Below are positions 6,645 to 8,982 of a stretch of 8,982 bases of DNA, in pieces. Below the pieces are notes generated by a model. That model was not told the origin of the DNA and did no database searches. It saw only the letters and a program-made list of their open reading frames with translations. The translations under genes and the position numbers were made by a program. The stretch lies in contig JAEKKE010000101.1 of assembly GCA_019510535.1 (NCBI GenBank), forward strand, positions 1 to 8,982. Reading direction: 5' to 3'. The DNA comes from Acidobacteriota bacterium (GTDB taxonomy: Bacteria; Acidobacteriota; Terriglobia; Terriglobales; Acidobacteriaceae). Positions within the stretch are counted from its first letter, which is position 1. Every line of letters starts with the position of its first letter.

Positions 6645-8834
6645 ATGTGGCACGGAATGCGGATTACAGTTGAGCGATTGCGGATGTGGCTGCTGATCGG
6701 TGCGGGCGCACTGCTCTTGCTGGTGGCCGGCTTTATAGGCTATGCGCGGTACCGGACGGGGAGTTTTCTAAAGAGACTCCCGCAGCAGCTTGGGGTCGAC
6801 ATCAAGCAGTCGACCAATGGGTTCACCTATTCCCAGAGCGTTAAAGGCCGCACACTCTTTACCGTACATGCGTCGAAGATGATTCAACGTACCGACGGCA
6901 AGGTGACGTTGCATGATGTCAACATCATCGTGCATGACGGCTCCAGGATCGATCGCATCAGCAGCAATGAGTTCGTCTACGACCAGAACAACGGCGTCAT
7001 CCAGGCGGACGGCGAAGTGCATCTCGACCTTGACACTCCGGAGGGCGACGAAGAGCAGGCGGCCGTTCATGTGAAGACCAGCGGTCTGGTCTTTCTGCAG
7101 AAATTGGGCCTTGCTGCCACTGAGAAACCGATCGAGTTTGCCGCCAAAGGGGTAAGCGGCCACGCTACGGGCGCGGACTACAGCACCGATACTGGGCTGC
7201 TGGTACTGCATTCGGCCGTGGATGCGACGACTGAGGCCAAGGGCCGCCAGGTTCAGATGTTCGCCGGATGGGCTCAGCTCGATCGCAAGGGCCAGATTGC
7301 GCAACTGAAGCAGACCCGCATGGTACAGGGCAACTCCGTCGGAGAAGCGGCGGAGGCGATCGTGCATCTCCGCCGGGATGGCTCGGCCGAGCGGATTGAG
7401 ACCTCCGGAGGGCTTAAGGTGACCTCCGACGACGGGCGTCTGCTCACGGCGCAACGCAGCGAGACATGGCTGAGTGCCCGCAGTGAGCCGGAACGGGTTC
7501 GGCTTCAGGGTGCAGTACACACGGAGCAGAACACAGGCGAACGGATTTCGCGCGGTGATGCGTCCGAGGCGCTGGTGGAATTCGGACCAGGCGGCGTGGC
7601 AAAGGTCGCACACCTGACCGGAGGCGTGCATCTGACGGATGCAGAAGGCAAACGGACTTCGCGGGATCTGCGTGCCGCCAAGGTTGACCTCCACTTCGAG
7701 CAGGTTGAGAAGAATCCCGTGCTGCGCTCGGCCGTGGCTGAGGGAGACGCGAACGTGTTGAGCGTTGCCGATGGGGCGCGCAGCCACTTCCAGGCTGAGC
7801 TGCTGACGGCGCAGTTTACCGGCGACCGGCGGCCTCGGGCGTCGCAGGTCCATGGTGAAGGTCATGCCCGCATGGAATCGGTCTCAGCGAAGGGTGTCAC
7901 CCAGACCGGCGCTTCAGATCGCATCGATGTCGCCCTGAATGCTGCCAATGAGGTGGAGTCTGGCACCATGTCGGGCGGCGTGACCGTGACGCAGGCCAGC
8001 GTGGTGAAGGGGCAGCCTCGCCAGAGTAGCGCCACGGGTGATCAGGCCGTGTTGAAGCAGAACGGCCTGGTAGAGCTGACCGGGCATCCGCGTGTCAGTG
8101 ACGGCGATGGAAGCGTAGAGGCGGACCGGATCCAGATGCAGCGTCAGACGCGGCAGTCCTGGGCCATTGGCAATGTGAAAGCGAACTACGCCCGCGGCAA
8201 TGACCCTATGCACGTCATTGCGGACCGGGCGGAATGGAGACCTCAGGACGAGCTGGCAATCTTTACCGGCGGAACCCGTCCAGCGCGTCTGTGGCAGTCG
8301 AACTCCCAGGTAGAGGCTCCCTCGATCACGCTTGACCGAGGGAAGCATACCGCTTTGGCCGCGGCAGGCAACGGCATGGTGCGAGCGGTGCTGGTCTCGG
8401 CGGCCACGCCGAAGCGTCCCTCGGCGGTTTATCGCATTACAGCCCGCCAGATGAGCTTCAGCGAAGCCCAACACCAGGTGGAGTTTGCCGGACCTGTTCG
8501 GATGGAGAGCGCCGACGGCACCGTCAGCGCGCGGCAGGCGACGGTCTTTCTTTCTGCCACCAAAGCAAAGACGGCTGATTTCAGCGGCAGTGTGGAGCGG
8601 GTGGTCGCCAAAGAAGATGTTGTGATCGAGCAGGGGCAGCGCCGGGGAACGGGAGGCCAGCTGGTCTATACGGCGGCCGATGGGTTGGCCGTGCTTACCG
8701 GATCCCCCAAAGTGGTGGATCCCCAACAGGGGACGATCACGGGGACGCAATTGAGCTTCCACGCAGCGGATGGTAGCGTGGTTGTATCGGGCGCGAGCGA
8801 CCGGCGTGTGCGCACCGAAACGCAGGTGAAGTAA
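6645..8834 (+). CDS. Membrane-anchored LptC/OstA-like LPS export protein, apparent LptC-LptA fusion
   Basis: A 729-residue protein. One N-terminal membrane helix (about 14-33) anchors it in the inner membrane; the remaining 690 or so residues should be periplasmic. Residues about 35-220 look like LptC (early TNGFTYSQSVKGRTLFTVHA, then repeated DG-x-x-x-L-x-D and GEVHLDL strand patterns). The middle repeats short strand units such as ETSGGLKVTSDDGRLLTA and VELTGHPRVSDGDGSVEA. The last 85 or so residues read like LptA: VVAKEDVVIEQGQRRGTGG, then LAVLTGSPKVVDPQQGTITG and FHAADGSVVVSG. Standard LptC and LptA are each under 200 residues, so one chain may do both jobs and build the jellyroll bridge carrying LPS across the periplasm. 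The start at 6645 has GAGAG in front; ATG at 6657 is an alternative. The stop shares one base with the lptB ATG. Confidence 0.85.
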   Translation: MWHGMRITVERLRMWLLIGAGALLLLVAGFIGYARYRTGSFLKRLPQQLGVDIKQSTNGFTYSQSVKGRTLFTVHASKMIQRTDGKVTLHDVNIIVHDGSRIDRISSNEFVYDQNNGVIQADGEVHLDLDTPEGDEEQAAVHVKTSGLVFLQKLGLAATEKPIEFAAKGVSGHATGADYSTDTGLLVLHSAVDATTEAKGRQVQMFAGWAQLDRKGQIAQLKQTRMVQGNSVGEAAEAIVHLRRDGSAERIETSGGLKVTSDDGRLLTAQRSETWLSARSEPERVRLQGAVHTEQNTGERISRGDASEALVEFGPGGVAKVAHLTGGVHLTDAEGKRTSRDLRAAKVDLHFEQVEKNPVLRSAVAEGDANVLSVADGARSHFQAELLTAQFTGDRRPRASQVHGEGHARMESVSAKGVTQTGASDRIDVALNAANEVESGTMSGGVTVTQASVVKGQPRQSSATGDQAVLKQNGLVELTGHPRVSDGDGSVEADRIQMQRQTRQSWAIGNVKANYARGNDPMHVIADRAEWRPQDELAIFTGGTRPARLWQSNSQVEAPSITLDRGKHTALAAAGNGMVRAVLVSAATPKRPSAVYRITARQMSFSEAQHQVEFAGPVRMESADGTVSARQATVFLSATKAKTADFSGSVERVVAKEDVVIEQGQRRGTGGQLVYTAADGLAVLTGSPKVVDPQQGTITGTQLSFHAADGSVVVSGASDRRVRTETQVK

Positions 8835-8982
8835 TGCGCAGGCTGTCGACAGATGAGATCGGAAAGAGCTACGGCGGCCGCCCGGTAGTACGCGGGGTCA
8901 GCCTGCACGTCAGTCAAGGCGAGGTCGTCGGCCTGCTTGGCCCCAATGGGGCGGGAAAGACGACAAGTTTCTACATGATGGT
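8834..8982 (+). CDS. lptB: LPS export ABC transporter ATP-binding protein LptB (partial, C-terminus outside window)
   Basis: The first 49 codons are visible. They read as an ABC ATPase start: a beta-strand region with KSYGGRPVVRGVSLHVSQGEVVGLLGPN by eye across residues 11-38, followed by the Walker A GPNGAGKTT (36-44) and SFYMM (45-49), the last being characteristic of LptB (Walker A followed by T-x-F-Y-M). In LPS export this ATPase dimer powers LptF/LptG to extract LPS and push it through LptC to LptA. The ATG overlaps the preceding TAA by one base (TAATG), giving translational coupling. The site AGGTGA (8824-8829) is 4 bases from the start. The rest of the gene is outside the window. Confidence 0.93.
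   Translation, partial: MRRLSTDEIGKSYGGRPVVRGVSLHVSQGEVVGLLGPNGAGKTTSFYMM

Noticed and set aside
6768..7865. Open frame of 365 codons on the minus strand, opposite the LptC-like gene
   Set aside because: The sense protein has a membrane anchor, LPS-transport-type repeats and coupling to lptB; the antisense product is rich in Arg/His/Leu and has no recognisable fold.
7914..8762. Open frame of 282 codons on the minus strand, opposite the C-terminal part of the LptC-like gene
   Set aside because: Same reason: it covers the LptA-like region and has Arg/His-rich shadow composition with no ribosome binding site.

Overview
The window looks like a chromosomal stretch from a soil-type Acidobacteriota (class Terriglobia, near Granulicella, Edaphobacter or Terriglobus). 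This is inferred from gene content and style, not from a search. The clues are an Oar-like TonB-dependent receptor with an N-terminal carboxypeptidase-regulatory-like domain, a very long single-gene LptC/OstA-type protein directly upstream of lptB, a GC-rich composition, and intergenic spaces filled with palindromic repeats. I see no rRNA, tRNA, CRISPR array, transposase or phage gene.

Layout. Five genes lie on the minus strand and two on the plus strand. From the left edge, positions 1-1917 (minus) hold the first 639 residues of a TonB-dependent outer-membrane receptor that runs off the window. A 492-base gap follows (1918-2409), holding a run of five perfect hairpins at 2245-2371. Next, all on the minus strand, come a VanZ-family membrane protein (2410-2928), IMP dehydrogenase guaB (3043-4563), a membrane-anchored GGDEF diguanylate cyclase with a PilJ/NIT-like sensor domain (4622-5806), and an uncharacterised acidic cytoplasmic-type protein (5968-6612). 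After a 32-base divergent gap, the plus strand carries an LptC/OstA-like lipopolysaccharide-transport protein (6645-8834) whose stop overlaps the start of lptB (8834 to the window end).

How the genes may work together. The order cyclase, guaB, vanZ on one strand with gaps of 58 and 114 bases allows one transcript. It would link GTP supply (guaB) to a GTP-consuming c-di-GMP enzyme, but this is inference from position only. The plus-strand pair is a clear functional unit: a membrane-anchored periplasmic bridge protein and its cytoplasmic ATPase for LPS export.

The two most unusual non-coding signals are (1) a 116-base nested inverted repeat at 2930-3045, whose 14-base perfect arms contain the guaB stop codon on one side and the vanZ ribosome binding site on the other, so the folded mRNA would hide the vanZ start region; and (2) the hairpin series between vanZ and the receptor gene, where three successive short hairpins are separated by linkers of exactly 7 bases. 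Both look like acidobacterial REP- or MITE-type elements, and the first may also act as a regulatory RNA structure. I see no clear evidence for an entirely new multi-gene system.
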